This document shows positions 22,381 to 34,810 of a stretch of 64,000 nt of DNA, piece by piece (the stretch's first letter is position 1; the number at the start of each line of letters is the position of its first letter). The stretch spans positions 5,171,481-5,235,480 of the forward strand of contig NW_004454193.1 in the NCBI RefSeq assembly GCF_000283155.1. Direction: 5' to 3'. The translations under genes and the position numbers were made by a program. A model generated the notes under the pieces. The model was not told where the DNA came from. It saw nothing but the letters and a program-made list of their open reading frames with translations, and did no database searches. Origin of the DNA: Ceratotherium simum simum. Lineage: Eukaryota > Chordata > Mammalia > Perissodactyla > Rhinocerotidae.

Positions 22381-24649
22381 ATACGAGGAAGGCACCCTGC
22401 AGTTTCTGGCACAGCCCCCTTGTCTGACGTAGACAGTCTTCAGCTCTGCATTCTCCTGGCAATCCCTGATGTGGGCCGGCATCATAGACGGGAAGCCAGG
22501 AGAGTAGTAATGAAGCGTTTTCTACGGTAGAAAGAGAAGTAAGTAGATTGAATGATGAAAACGTTAGGTCATTAAATAAAGTTCCAACATTTTCTTCTTG
22601 CCCAAAACATTCACAACAAACTCTGCGGAGTAGGAATTGAAGGGAAATGTGCCGTGCCATTTTTCTTGAGCGTTTTTGCAATGCAACAGGACAATCAATA
22701 CAGATCTTTGCAGTAATCATATATTGATTTTCCTAGAATATAACTCCATTTAAGCACTTTTATCCCCAAGAGTAGAAACATTGGAGGCTATCAAAGGAGG
22801 AAGTAGGTTTCCTTGACCCCATCTGCAGTGCACAGTTGATTAAGAGAGGATAGTTACGACAGAGACAGAGACAGAGAAAGAGAGAAGTCACCGGAAGGTT
22901 AATACTAGCTAAAGAGAAACATGATTATAGGACATTAGGCTTTCGGTAAAATCATAAGGTTGGGATAAGATAATGATACCGTCTAAAATTACATGAGAGT
23001 TTGAGTCCTTAGCATCCTCTTACTCTGCACCCGCCCTCTCCCCCCATCCCCCTACAACAACTACAGCTGAATTTTGGGATTGGCAAAGCTGTAAACGGAC
23101 ATGGACTGATTGATACATTGGTTTCCGGGCTGATGAACTGGCCTGATAACAGAATGAGTGACACTGTTTTAGTTTTCCCTGAGTCATTTAGTCATGAAGT
23201 ACTAAACTCAAAGTTTGATGCATATCATATTGAATGTTTCTTTGCTTCAGACAAAACTAAGAGAAAAAGGAAGAAAAATATTTAACTCTCATTTTTATTT
23301 CCTTTCTTAAGAAAACAAAACACAAAAATACAACTCCCTTCCCTCCTTATCACTTCAGTCCCTGAGGATAACAAAAAGAACCCACTTCTGAAAATCCCAA
23401 GAGTTTAGGTCTGCTGAATATTTCTGTTTGCAGATGTCTTCATCCCAGAGACAAGGAGAGTTAATTGGATGGTAATATTGAAAAAGGCATGCACGTTCTG
23501 CTCTGCCTCTGGCCTGAGTAACTGGGATGTCGCCAAAACTCAAGATGATGCCTCCAGAAGCAATCCTGAGTTACTGTTTCTTACATACTCCTGGCTGAAA
23601 AGGCAACAGGGTGCCCCAGTGTTCTCTTGTTGACAGTATATTTCTCTCCCTAAATCCCTCTTGTTTTTGTATCAAGGCTGGGCTCTCACAAGCAAGCTCT
23701 TTATTAAATTAAGAGGTACATGTAGCCTCATTATCCTTCTCAATGTGCTGTACTTGATACTGTTTATTTTGCTAGCAACTTTGAGCTGGTGTTTTGTTTT
23801 GTGGGGTTTTTTTCTTTTCTTTTCTTTTCTTTTTTTGACTTCAGGCAAAGCAGCTAGTACACATTGTCAGATAAAGTATCTTATCTGTCAGCAGCACCCT
23901 TGTGAATTAATCATAATTCAATAGGCTTACTAATCAAGATTTGAGATGAATGTTTTGATAGAGCAATCAGATTTGTCTAATCTATCATTAGTTGACAGTC
24001 GCTGCGGGCAGACTGCGAACTTGGCAAAAGTAGACCTGTTTCTGATCCCTCTGGCTTGGTCCACCAGTTGGGTAGCGTCGCTGATTGTAGCAGTGGACCC
24101 AGGCTGCACCTAATTAAGTTCCGTTTCTCACTTCCCCAGTCTTTCCTCCTCTCCCACCAATTTTCGGAATACATTGGGTGGAGTTCAGCTCTTGTGAATC
24201 TCCTCTTTTGATGAACAGATTTGGGAACATGGTGTTCCCTTTGTCATTTTCACCTGATAGCAGAGGTGTGCCAAGCCCACTGACAGATCTCAGGGATGAT
24301 TTATGATGTCACTTACAAAGAGTGGTCAGAGAAAAAAAATAAATGTAATATATTGGTAAACGTTACTGATTACAACTCTTGTCATATCACATGTCACTAA
24401 AATCTGTATCCCGTTTGACCGAGGTGTACATTCTTGGGAATAATTTACAGCATAGCTTGCACATTGATTCAATTTGATCATATGCATGAAAACTTTTATT
24501 GTAGATTAATATTTTATTGTACACAGTGTTTCAAGTTCTAGGATAAAACACTGAAATAATAAGTTACGCCATGTAGATTACATGGTAGTCATTAATATGT
24601 TACTGTGGGAAAATTAAGGCTGGGATCATCTTATGGAGGAGTCTTTTAC
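22381..24649. other. Unique sequence, no gene seen
   Basis: Contains short GACAGA-type purine repeats (22856-22885) and a (TTTTC)n run (separate entry). The 114-codon minus ORF at 22376-22720 has no domain. No named interspersed repeat noticed. Confidence 0.4.
23807..23837. repeat. (TTTTC)n short tandem repeat
   Basis: About four TTTTC units between T-runs. Probably polymorphic in length. Confidence 0.85.
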
Positions 24650-24800
24650 CAATTTTTCTTCTCTTCCCTACGTTTTTATTACTATAAAGATACTATTTCC
24701 TCATTATAGAAAGCTTGGAAAATTCCAGAAAAGTCTAAAGAAAGAAATTATAGTTTCTCGTAATTCCACCAACTCAGAGTTAATCAATATTAGTAAGGTA
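24650..24800 (-). repeat. Old L1 fragment
   Basis: 'gaaagcttggaaaattccag', 'aaaagtctaaagaaagaaat' and 'taattccaccaactcagagt' match the antisense lead-in of the same L1 type seen at 14975 and 60785. Short and diverged. Confidence 0.5.
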
Positions 24801-26519
24801 TCATCTTATCAAAATGAAATAAATAACAACACAAATACCTTAATGAGTGGTTGCCTGCCACTGTCATCAGTAAAGTGTAATTCTACCCAGCATGTTGTTC
24901 TGGAATCTGTAGAACATCAGAAGAAAATCCAGAGGAATCCAGGAAGATCCTACTTTCTCTTAAGGTTTCACTTTCTGCATGAAAAGCATATGGGAAAACT
25001 CTTAGGCTATTAGTGTATCAAACATGTTGGAAGTGACAACTTTTCAATTTTGCAGGCATGTCACAAGCCTCACTAAAAGAATGCTAGCCACACTTTGGGA
25101 GATTTGTAGCTTGGATGATTTAGACAAGGGATAGTGGAGAGTTACCTAATTAGTCTCCAGGTGTAATTATGTAAGGCGTTCCAGGCAGTGGTGCGCTGTG
25201 TGTTAATTAACTTTACTGCTGAACACGCAGCACCATTTGAACAAAGACAGGTTCATGGAGGAAGCAGAGTGTCCTCACTTTGCCCCAGCTTTAGTGATTC
25301 TCTTAGCAAAGTGACCGTCCCCCTCCCCTTTTCAGTTGAGACATGAGGCATAGGGCAAGCTATTTTGCAAAAAGTCCATCATTTGTCCCTATAACTCCCT
25401 TCCTACTTTCTTCCATAATCCCAGCACATTCTTTGGAAAGACCATTTACAAAATAAAATGTGTCTGTGTTTATTTATGTATTTATCTGTTACTGGTTTTC
25501 AAAATGCAAGTGATTTCCAACCTTGACTTTTTGCTCTTCATGAAACTCCACAGATGTGTTTCTGTGGTGAAGAGAAGACTGACATTCCCTGAACCACAGG
25601 ATTCGCTCACACCCCATCAACAGTCTTGTGCTGTAGTCCTCCTGGTTCCTGTCTCTAGGTAACAACAATGGGAAAGGCACTGGTTAAGGAGTATTCTCTC
25701 TTCTAGTAAATTAGTCCACAGCTTCATTTGTGCTGGCCTCTGCTGTTGGTTGCTGCCTGAGTTCACTTTGTAAATCCATATAAATGAGCTGTACATACTT
25801 GCATAAGAAGAGATTTCAGGTAATCAGTGAGGCCCTGTGTGTGGATAGTGGCCAATTAGTTTTCCAATGGTCTTGCAGTTCTCAAGTGGGAAAGTCCCGT
25901 TTTGAAGTTCTCTGCTCCTTCTAATCCTGTCTCCTTGACATCTCCCCCTGGCTTCATTTTGCTACTAATGAAGTCTAGGATGACACACAGGACTACCATG
26001 TTCATATGGAAGATGAATGGTAGTTCCAGAATTCTCACTACAATAGAATGAAATTAACGTAGATTAAGAATTTACCAGAAATGTTAAGAATAGGTCCGCT
26101 TCAACACCTTTTTTTATTCTAGTACCTCTTACTAGTTATGAGAAAGAAATGCTTCAATTTTACTGCTTAGTACTAATAAACAGTCTTGATTTTTACTGTT
26201 TTATTGGAAGAAAGGAATAATAAAAACCTTTGTTGTGTGAAAAGCATCTGGGAGCCCTGTGACTGTATGGGAAGTTCTTCTGTGTGATGCAGCCCTAGTG
26301 AGGATGAGGGGCTTTTGGACAATTTGAGTGCTCCTTTTCCATAATTTGCAGTTGGGTGCCTGGTGAAACTCTGTCTTCATTGTTTTTTCCTCTCTGGCAG
26401 CCTATGTGGACCAGATCAGGCCTTCATAGTCAAAACCAGAGCAACCGGTTTTGACCAAGCTACTTGCTCTTTGCAAGATTATATTTGGTGCCTCAGGAAT
26501 CCAGAGAAGTCTGAGACAT
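24801..26519. other. Unique-looking sequence, no gene seen
   Basis: No repeat or exon recognised. The block 25080-25250 (with 'gtgttaattaactttactgc') has the look of constrained sequence, unproven. Confidence 0.4.
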
Positions 26520-27640
26520 AATCCCTGTCCCCGGAGAGTTTACCATCTGTTTGGGATGATAAGACATAAAAACAGGAAAAGCAAAACCCTAATAAAGGAT
26601 TTAAATAACAGTTCAAGACAACACTAGGAAAGATATGTCACGTGACAATACATAACTGTCAGATTCATTTACAGATTTCTTTTAGAAGGAAAATGTTCTT
26701 AGACCCTTCCAATAGTAGGGGCTCGTAGACACCAGTTATAAATCCCTGAAATATTAGGAAACCGAAGTATTATTATATAAAAATGCTTTTCAGTTGCGAA
26801 ATTTCAGTACAAAAGAGAAGAGAAACTGGCAAAATAGTTATTTTAGATTGTCATTGAAATGAGGGCATAAAAGTTAAAAATTCTCATCAAACTTATGGAT
26901 CTCTGAGAAAATGCCAGTAGGCCTCACAGACCCAGGATAGGAAATTGTTTCGTTAGCAAGTTCCAAGGTCAAATGGTGGGTTCATTTCAAGCTACATAGA
27001 TAGGATTTTAGGGAGAAGATGAATTTTGAGTTGGGTAAGATGGTAGACAGAAGGCTGGGGAGAGGTTGTTCCAGTTAGTTAGAATTGATGATGAGGGTAG
27101 GAATAAGATTGTATAAACCAGGTCCAGTGTGTTAGCCTTCCTGGCTAAAACAGAAAGTTCAAGAAACTTAGACCAAATATGTGGGAGGTACTAAAAGATG
27201 GCTGAGTTCTGGGAAGCCTCCAAAGGTTTCCGAGGCTGAGAGTGACATGATGCTGGTGATATTTTAGGAAAATTTGTTTGGTGGCTGAGTGCACAATGGA
27301 TTTGGGTTGTTCTTGTTTAAAAGAGTATGTGTGGAGCATAGCAGTGTTCCTGAAATGAGTTGATATGGGCATGTACTAAGTGGAGCAGTGATAACAGTAG
27401 AGAAGTATGAATTTCAAAGGACTTCTAATGTGAGAGAACTTCATAACCGATTGGTTATGGGAATGAAGAAGAGGACAGAGTCAAGGGTGATTCTCTGATC
27501 TCAAACTTGGAAGTAAACGGACATTTTGGGGGGGGTGGTTGTGTACTCCAACGCTAGTGTAAGTATAGGGAGAAGTTTAAGGATACAGCCATGTAAACAG
27601 CTCTTGGTAAGACCTAAGATGCAAGGAAAGAGCATTGATA
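26520..27640 (-). repeat. Degraded L2 LINE, patchy
   Basis: 'atccctgtccccggagagtt' at 26520 matches the antisense L2 3' terminus. From 26990 the text continues with the antisense L2 body: 'gagagtgacatgatgctggt', 'gatattttaggaaaatttgt' and 'gcacaatggatttgggttgt'. The middle is too diverged to follow, so it could be two separate fragments. Confidence 0.45.
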
Positions 27641-30600
27641 TTCTCCTGGTGAGAAAATTATGAAATTATCCCATGAAGGATTACTTTAGTCTTTGTGTAA
27701 ACTCAGTGACCTGAGGTATATTAATATCTAAAGTCCAAACCAGTAACTGAAAGAAAAAGATTTCCAAATTTCTTAGTGATTTTGATATTTTATCGTGGGT
27801 TAGTAATTGTCTTGACTATCTTCTTGCAGGGCTTGTAGTTAAGGGCTTGCTCATGCCCTCACCAGTTGACCCTCCGATTCCCTCTTTGTTCCTATTTAGG
27901 TTTGCGTATCACCTTGGTTTTCAGAAACTGACAGATTGCCAGGGGCCTATCAATTCTGGACTGACTTTTTTCACCTGCTTAAAGAGATACTATTGTCTCT
28001 GAAGAACTAGTGCTTTTCTTCAATGATATGACTAAGCCTATGCTTAGTCTTTGAAGAATGTTTGAAGAATTGGCCTCTTTCTGGCTAACAGAGAAATGAA
28101 GTTGAGACTGTGGAGCTGGGAAGTTTCTGAGGCAACACCCTCAAGTTTGAAGAGTGAGGAGAAGTGGAGCAGAAAAACCCTGTTAGCTTTTGCTGAGCCC
28201 ATTGCCCAGATCTGGGCAAAAGGTTGAGTTGAGTGCATTCAGTTGTCTAATGTGAAACTATATTTATAAAACTTGCACTTGTCTCATTCCAGGGAATCAG
28301 AAAATTTCCATGTTGGTCAGAAATAGCTAAGTTCTGTGAGTCCCAAACAATGTGACGTTTTAGTAGGGTGAATCACCTTTCAAGTCCTTCTTACGTCTTT
28401 CCAAGTGTCTAACCTATGACGTGCTCCATATTGTGCTGCCTTGTCCACATTTTAGCTGTCTCAGCATCACTTCTGAGTGGTGGAGGTAGAAGACGTGTTG
28501 CCGGGGCCCACTGCCACTTTGCAAGGGCATAGCAGTGCTTGCCAAATTTTGAAACCATTTAAAAATCTGAAAATAAAAAATTAAAGGTGGTTATTTCCCC
28601 TATTACTGAATAGTATATGTGAAATCTTGCGTTCACCTTTTTAAATAGACTTTACAATGAACATTGACTTTCCTCTCTCTGGGAAGGCAGATGTTTGTGT
28701 AACAAGGAAATAAAGCTGCTCTCAACAGCACTTTTCTAATAAAAGATCTAGTTGCTTTTCCATCTTAAAACCAGAGTTGAAGAGCTTTATGATTCTAAAA
28801 TGAAAAGAATTCCCTTGCTATATAAGAAAAAGAAAGAGTGATGGAAAATTTTGCCAAAAAAATCTACCTTACTTTGCCATCTCACTGTAGCCTGTTGGCA
28901 TGAGTACATTGGAAGAAGGAAGCTTTTATTAGGAAATAATCGTTTCCAGTTCTGTTACAGTCATTATCGAAAAAGTTTCCCAAGTGCTGTGCACAATCCC
29001 ATACCCTGGAACCTGTTTAGCCACAGGTGGAGAATGAACTGAGCTTTTGAGACCAATAGGATGGTGTGAACATAAGACCAGGTAACAGAGCTGTTCTAGT
29101 AGTTTTAGGATCTTAAAAAGGGTCATTAATGCTTTCAAGCCACTAAAGTTTCTTTAATTCTTCTGGAGCTGTACTTCCCCACAATCATATTTCACATTTG
29201 CACATAAGTTAGCTTGAATGAATTTTTAATAATAAGCTGGTGTCTGTAGCTACATATATTAATTTATCAGCCCCCATTGGCAGTGTGTGCTTAGAGAATG
29301 AAGCACATTGAGTCACCAGCAAAACATAATTGAGAAAGTAAATCCCTTCGAAAATAATAGTATGTGGTTACCATTCTAAATATATAGAGTTTGGGATCAT
29401 CCATCTTGATATCTTTTTTGAGTGTTACTGTAACCATTGAGTTCAGAAAATGCAGAGTTGATTTCAGGTTTTTCCCTGTGGTTTGAAAGAATTCACTCAT
29501 CTCTCAAAGTGACTGATATTCAGCCGGAAATGCTTTATTGATCAAATAAGATCTGATTTGTCAATTTTGTTATTTTTGCTGTAAAACACATATTCTCTTT
29601 AGTCAAATTCTCTGCTTCTATTTAAAGGTATTCCTTAATACAAACGTGTAAGATAATGAGCCACATCAGTACTTCATAGGTATAAAAATTAAAGCATCAA
29701 GAAAACAGGTGTGGTTTCCAAGACTGCATAGCTATTCACATCCGGAAATGAAATGAGACCCCTAAGAGGCCTCTTCTTCATTTTGGTGGGGTCAGTGTGG
29801 TTCTGGCCCTTCAGTTGGTTTATGGCAATATGGGGGGGTCTCAGCTGAATGCAGAGTCTTCGTTAGATGTCCTCTAACTATGTCTAAACATCACTTCACA
29901 AAGATCTCTTAGCCAGACACTGGCTAAAACAACTCCTCCCTTGGGAGAAAAGGGTCTTTAAAGTATTTTGAGGGGAGGAGAAGGGTTAAGAGGTCTAATC
30001 CATAACTCTAAATCCCCGTGGTTGGGGAAGCTCATTGACATGGTAGGTTTTAAGGGCTCCTTTGGAGCCATAATGGTGTGTCATGCTGAGGCCCACTGGA
30101 GAACGCTTAACTGTAGATCATTGTCCCAGTGTGTTGCAAGATCTTTTCAGAGTCTTTGACAAAGCAGCTTCCTGCCACTTATGGGAAACCTTGGGAAAGT
30201 TCTGATGTAGACAAACCCAAGAACATTCTTTAGGTTTGTGCTTTTAAGTTAAATAACTAGAATTGTCAGATGTTTTTGTATCTTCCCCATACTTCCTTTC
30301 TCTTTAAATCAAACCTCAGTAGTACCTATATCCCTGGGTGCTGGATATATGTTGAATACCTCCTTTCCCTTTCTAATTTCTTTGTTTTTGAGGTTGGGGT
30401 TTTTTTGGTTGGTGGCAATAGGAATGGTGTAATGAACAAACACAGTTAACACATCGAGGGGCTGCAAAGCCTTACTTTAGAAATGTAATAGAGATCGCGT
30501 CATTTCATATGGAACAAATTCCTCCTTGCCTTCTTCCCCCTGAGGAGTGAAGGAAATTTCTCTGGTGTATGGTTAAATACCTGATAGATTAGACCTTCAG

Positions 30601-31134
30601 ATAGGTTGGTGGATTAAGGCAAAGCACAAAAAAACCCTCATGTTTTCAGCTGTCTATCCTATATTAAGATTCCTATTGCCCCTCAGTATTCTGAATTTAC
30701 CAGATTAGTCCTAATCTAATATTTAGCTCTTTAATGTTTTAAACATTTTGACTAGACTCAGTTCCAAGCCTCCATGTTGCCTATCTCTATTAACATCTCT
30801 GAGTGCATAAGAGGGCATTCATTAGGGCTGGATTGAGGGAAAACCACCAAAAGACCAGACCCCGTTTCTTGGGGCTGGGAATCCAGGGCCTTAGAATTGA
30901 GAGCAGAATGAATGGAAAGGATCCCTGGGTCGTAAAGATAGATCCAGGGGTCAAAACTAAAAACCTTGAGCCTCTTTTTGCCCAGAACTCCAAGCTCATT
31001 CAGAAATGAGTTCATTTCTGAAAACACTGAAGTTTGGGGAGCTCTAGCTCCTTCCCATGTTTCTCCACACTGTAAAACAGAAATTAAGCTGTGGGGTCAG
31101 AAATAATTAACAGAGTCTCTGCGCTAAGCAAGAG
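27641..31134. other. Unique sequence, no gene seen
   Basis: No named repeat in 3.5 kb. Small inverted repeats lie at 28030-28049 (8-bp arms) and 30999-31022 (11-bp arms, separate entry). ORFs up to 89 codons at 30758-31027 overlap each other on both strands and have no domain. Confidence 0.4.
30999..31022. repeat. Inverted repeat, 11-bp perfect arms
   Basis: The left arm ttcagaaatga (30999-31009) is the exact reverse complement of tcatttctgaa (31012-31022), with a 2-base spacer. No repeat family explains it. Confidence 0.9.
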
Positions 31135-31310
31135 TCCGTGGATTGAGTTCTAGCTCAACCAGTAGATTTCTGTGTTATTTGGGCTTTTATGAGCTCATTG
31201 CCTCAGTTCCCCTTCTATAGATGAAACTAATAGTACTGCTTTCTTCCTTTCTTTTAAAATTACCAAGAGATACAGATGTGTAATAATACAGAGGACACTT
31301 AATGAAGACT
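31135..31310 (+). repeat. Probable MIR SINE fragment
   Basis: 'attgagttctagctcaacca', 'ttgcctcagttccccttcta' and 'tagatgaaactaatagtact' fit the MIR core in order, but with many differences. Confidence 0.5.
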
Positions 31311-31784
31311 GTTAACTATGAGTCTTTTTTGCTATGTCAGATATACCGATGAAATAAGGGACATGATTGTTTTGGTAGAACTCTGTTATGGATACAGGAT
31401 AGCTCATTAAACCTGATCTTAGGAATAGATGGGGAGGTCCTCTGCCTTGGATTTCTGCATCTCCCTGCATGTCTGCTCGCTCCTCTCTTTCAGCACACCA
31501 GCTTCTACTGTATCTCTGGTCCCCATGGCTGAAAGACGGCTACCACTTCTGGATCAATCACCTCTGGCTAGGGGGTGAGGCCACGCTGAGCAAAGCATGG
31601 CTGCCGGGAACCTGCTGCTGAAACCATGCACGTTGGAGAGGTCAGTTCCCAAAAAAGGGAACGAGGGACACAACCCAGTGTACTTCCGCAGTGCCACTCC
31701 TTTAAGGAGTGAGTTCAAGTGCCTACAGTTCTTCGTATTCCTCAGAATAAAGTTGCTTTAAGGAATGAACGTAAAATTTTAGAG

Positions 31785-31920
31785 CAGGAAAGGATTTTAA
31801 AGTTCACCCAACCCTACCTTCTATGTCTCATTGTGGAAACTAAGGCAAAGGGAAAGTGATTAATTTTCCCGAGGTCCTAAAGCTAGTTAATATTGTCCAG
31901 TGCCCATGCTTTTAGGTAAA
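31785..31920 (-). repeat. MIR-like SINE fragment
   Basis: 'aggattttaaagttcaccca', 'ctcattgtggaaactaaggc' and 'gaggtcctaaagctagttaa' follow the antisense of MIR-class SINEs. The subfamily is uncertain. Confidence 0.5.
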
Positions 31921-33474
31921 AGCATCTAATATACCCTTTATTCAGTTTCCTCTGCCATATCACAGCTACACATATTTCAGATGTTATTTTTTCCTATTGC
32001 CTAGAAATTTTTGAATTACAAGGGATTTATATTTATAGTCCCTCATTTAATAGATGGTTTAAGTTTTATAGACTCTTCTACTCTAGAAAAACATAGGTAC
32101 TGTTTATGAAGACAACATAGAAACAAGGGAGAATGCTTATTCCTGTACCGTTGAATGAAAGCAGCAAATTAATGATTATATAGCCTTTATGTTCAAAAAT
32201 ATGTAAAAATTATGTATGCATGTGGATGTCACATAGGTTTGTTAGAATGATGGTATTATGTATAACTTAAAATTTTTCTTAATACTATCATTAAATTATT
32301 TTTAGAATCTTAGTAAGCACATTTAGTAAGAACACATTTTACTCTGCTTCTCTGTATCTTAGAGCTACCTGCGCCTGTATGCCCAACGTTCTTGCTCATG
32401 AAAGTGAACTTTCCCCAATGTAAGGCTTATATATTTTTGCACAACTAGAATCTTTATTTCAGTAGTGAACACATTGAAAATGAAATCCTCGTAGCTATGG
32501 CTACAGCTGCCTTAAATTAGGGTCTTAAGCAGAGACTTGGCCCCAGAAAGATGACCTACACAAGGCAGTCACAGGATAAGATGTTTTCAAGCACGAATAG
32601 AATCAGAATCTAGGAGCTGGGAGGAATCTCACATCATGTAACTTGACCCCCGTGGGCTTCAGAACTGGTGATGGAAGCATAGAACATTTCAGGTCTGTAG
32701 AGCCACAACTTGGTTAAAATCCAGATGGAGGACTCTCAGTGAAGTTCTTTCTGCGATGACACCAGATGCGCAGATGCATCAAGATTGTGCTCGACCTGGG
32801 AAGTGCCTTCCCCACCCACTCGGTTACTCCTACCCACCAAGCCTCGCTGTCTGCTTCTAACTGCAAAACTGAGGGAGAAAATGCAGCCTCTTAGACACCA
32901 TCTGATTTCTGATCTGCCCTCACGACAGTCCACATGTAAAGCAGGACAGAGGCAAGGAGCAGCCAGCAGGGCTTGTGAGGGCAGGGGGGGCCCGTCTTGG
33001 AAAGGGGGGCCTTTTGGTTGCACAGCTCCTTTTCTTCTACATGAAAAGGGCAATGAGATTTTCCAGGAGGATGAGAAGTGGAGGGAAGGGATCACAGCCC
33101 GGCTGACACTACATGTGCCACACCTGTCAGGTGACTTGAAACTGTCAGCTCCCAAACCCCAGGAACCTGCTCTTTTTAGCTTTTTACGCAGCACTTAATA
33201 GAGCACTGTGTGGGTGTAGCTTAATGCGGGTAGTGTCTAATGAACTAGATGAGGAGGACAGGCTGTCAGGAGTGACCTCAGAGGTGCCTCTGCTTCTCCA
33301 AGTCAGAATCTTTGTTTCAGAGTTGATACAGAGAGGGAGGGGAGAAGGAACAATACTTTGCTTTCTAGAAAGAAACTGTAGAGACTGAGGGAGAAACGTG
33401 GCGGGAGATGGAGGTAGCATTTCCATCTCTGCAGGATTGTCAAGCATTTTAGCCCTGCAGCGATGAGGTGGCCC
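31921..33474. other. Unique sequence with overlapping opposite ORFs
   Basis: Apart from a possible MIR-class scrap at 32595-32650, nothing is recognised. ORFs of 137 codons (32785-33198, plus) and 152 codons (32736-33194, minus) fully overlap in a locally GC-richer, stop-poor patch. Neither has a domain, signal peptide or repeat structure. Confidence 0.4.
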
Positions 33475-33620
33475 ATTCATTCACTGACTGATTTGTTCAC
33501 TGATTTACGTTTTTCAATCAACAAACTTACTGAGCCCCTCTCACTGTGCTGAGGACTGAGGGTACAGTGGAGAACTGGAAAGATGTGGCCCCACCCTCAT
33601 GGAGCTTACAAGGCGGGCCT
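33475..33620 (-). repeat. L2 LINE 3' end fragment
   Basis: 'tcattcactgactgatttgt', 'aacttactgagcccctctca', 'gtgctgaggactgagggtac' and 'ccaccctcatggagcttaca' are the reverse complement of the L2 terminus. A second weak piece of similar type may follow at 33660-33720. Confidence 0.75.
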
Positions 33621-34439
33621 GTCCTCAGACTCACTCCACTGTATACATCTTGAGTGCTTGTGTATTAGGTCCCATAAGGAGCTACAAAGAAGAACCAGAC
33701 ACAGTCCTCAAGAAGTGCAGGTGTCAGGGAGGATTTGTCCTAATCATAATCTTTCCAGAGATTTTTATCATCTCTCTAGTCACTTGTTAGATCTCTTACT
33801 TCCCATAGGAATTTGTTTTTTATATTGAGTTCAAATCTGCCCATTCTGCGTTAAACTTCCTCCCTTCCGGCCCTGGCCAGTCCTCCGTGTGCAGGATTGT
33901 CGCTGGTACCTGTGGTTTGAGGCAGGAGTATTGTGAGCCAGCGAGTCTTCCCTGGGCCGCAGATGCACTCAGCAGTTCCTCTCTGAGGCTGCACTTAGCA
34001 GGGATGTGGTGGGGCCTCTGCAGACCTCAGTTCCCATCAGAGTTCAAACCCAGTGACTGAGGAGTGAACTGCTTTGACACGAACAGTGAAAAAGATGACT
34101 TTCCAATAATCCTTTTAGGGACACAAGATACAGTGGCTTGGCCTTTTATTAATATTCTTTCCTTTCCAATAATAATGGTTTTAAGTCAACATCTCTTTAA
34201 ATTTGGTTAATTCCATTAGGATCACTCCAGAGGAGAGGTTCCATCTGTGGCTTTGAAATCCAAATGGGATGAAGAAAAATCGTTTATATGGTAAAAGTCT
34301 CAGTTATACTAACCAGATTAAAGACTTTCTACTGAATTAAAGAAAAATTTAACACGTAAATTATTTGAAACTCATTGTAGATATGTTTAAGCACAAAGAG
34401 AAATCTTCCCTAAAGTTGTAATATTCCCGAGTTATCTTG
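33621..34439. other. Unique-looking sequence, no gene seen
   Basis: No exon or repeat can be supported apart from the weak L2-like piece noted for the preceding element. Confidence 0.4.
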
Positions 34440-34810
34440 GAGCTTACATTCCAGTGGGAGAGACCCATGTTAAACAAGTACATAAATAAGATAATTTCAG
34501 GTGGTGAATTAGGAAATGGGGGTGGAAGGGTGGGCAATATTAGATGGAGAGATCAGAGAAGGCTTCTCTAAGAGGTGACATTTAAGCTGCGATCTGAAAA
34601 ACAGGAAGGCAACGACCACATGAAGACGTGGAGTTAGTGTTCCAGACAGAGGGAACAGCAAGTGCAAAGTCCCTGAGGCAGGAATGGGCTTGATGTCTTG
34701 GAGGAACAGGCAGAGAGTGGGAGCAGTGTTCAAGGGGGACCTATAGGAGATGGGAACAGTCAGAACGGAAGGCAGGGACATAGGAAGAAGTGTAGATTTT
34801 GCTTGAAGTA
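34440..34810 (-). mobile_element. L2 LINE 3' region
   Basis: Good antisense match in order: 'gagcttacattccagtggga', 'agagaaggcttctctaagag', 'gtgacatttaagctgcgatc', 'gggaacagcaagtgcaaagt' and 'ccctgaggcaggaatgggct'. These are reverse complements of the phrases seen in the sense L2 at 4650-5140. Inactive. A 90-codon ORF here is repeat-derived. Confidence 0.85.

Noticed and set aside
34509..34781. 90-codon minus ORF
   Set aside because: Falls inside an antisense L2 copy (sense to L2), which is degraded and has no start or domain context.
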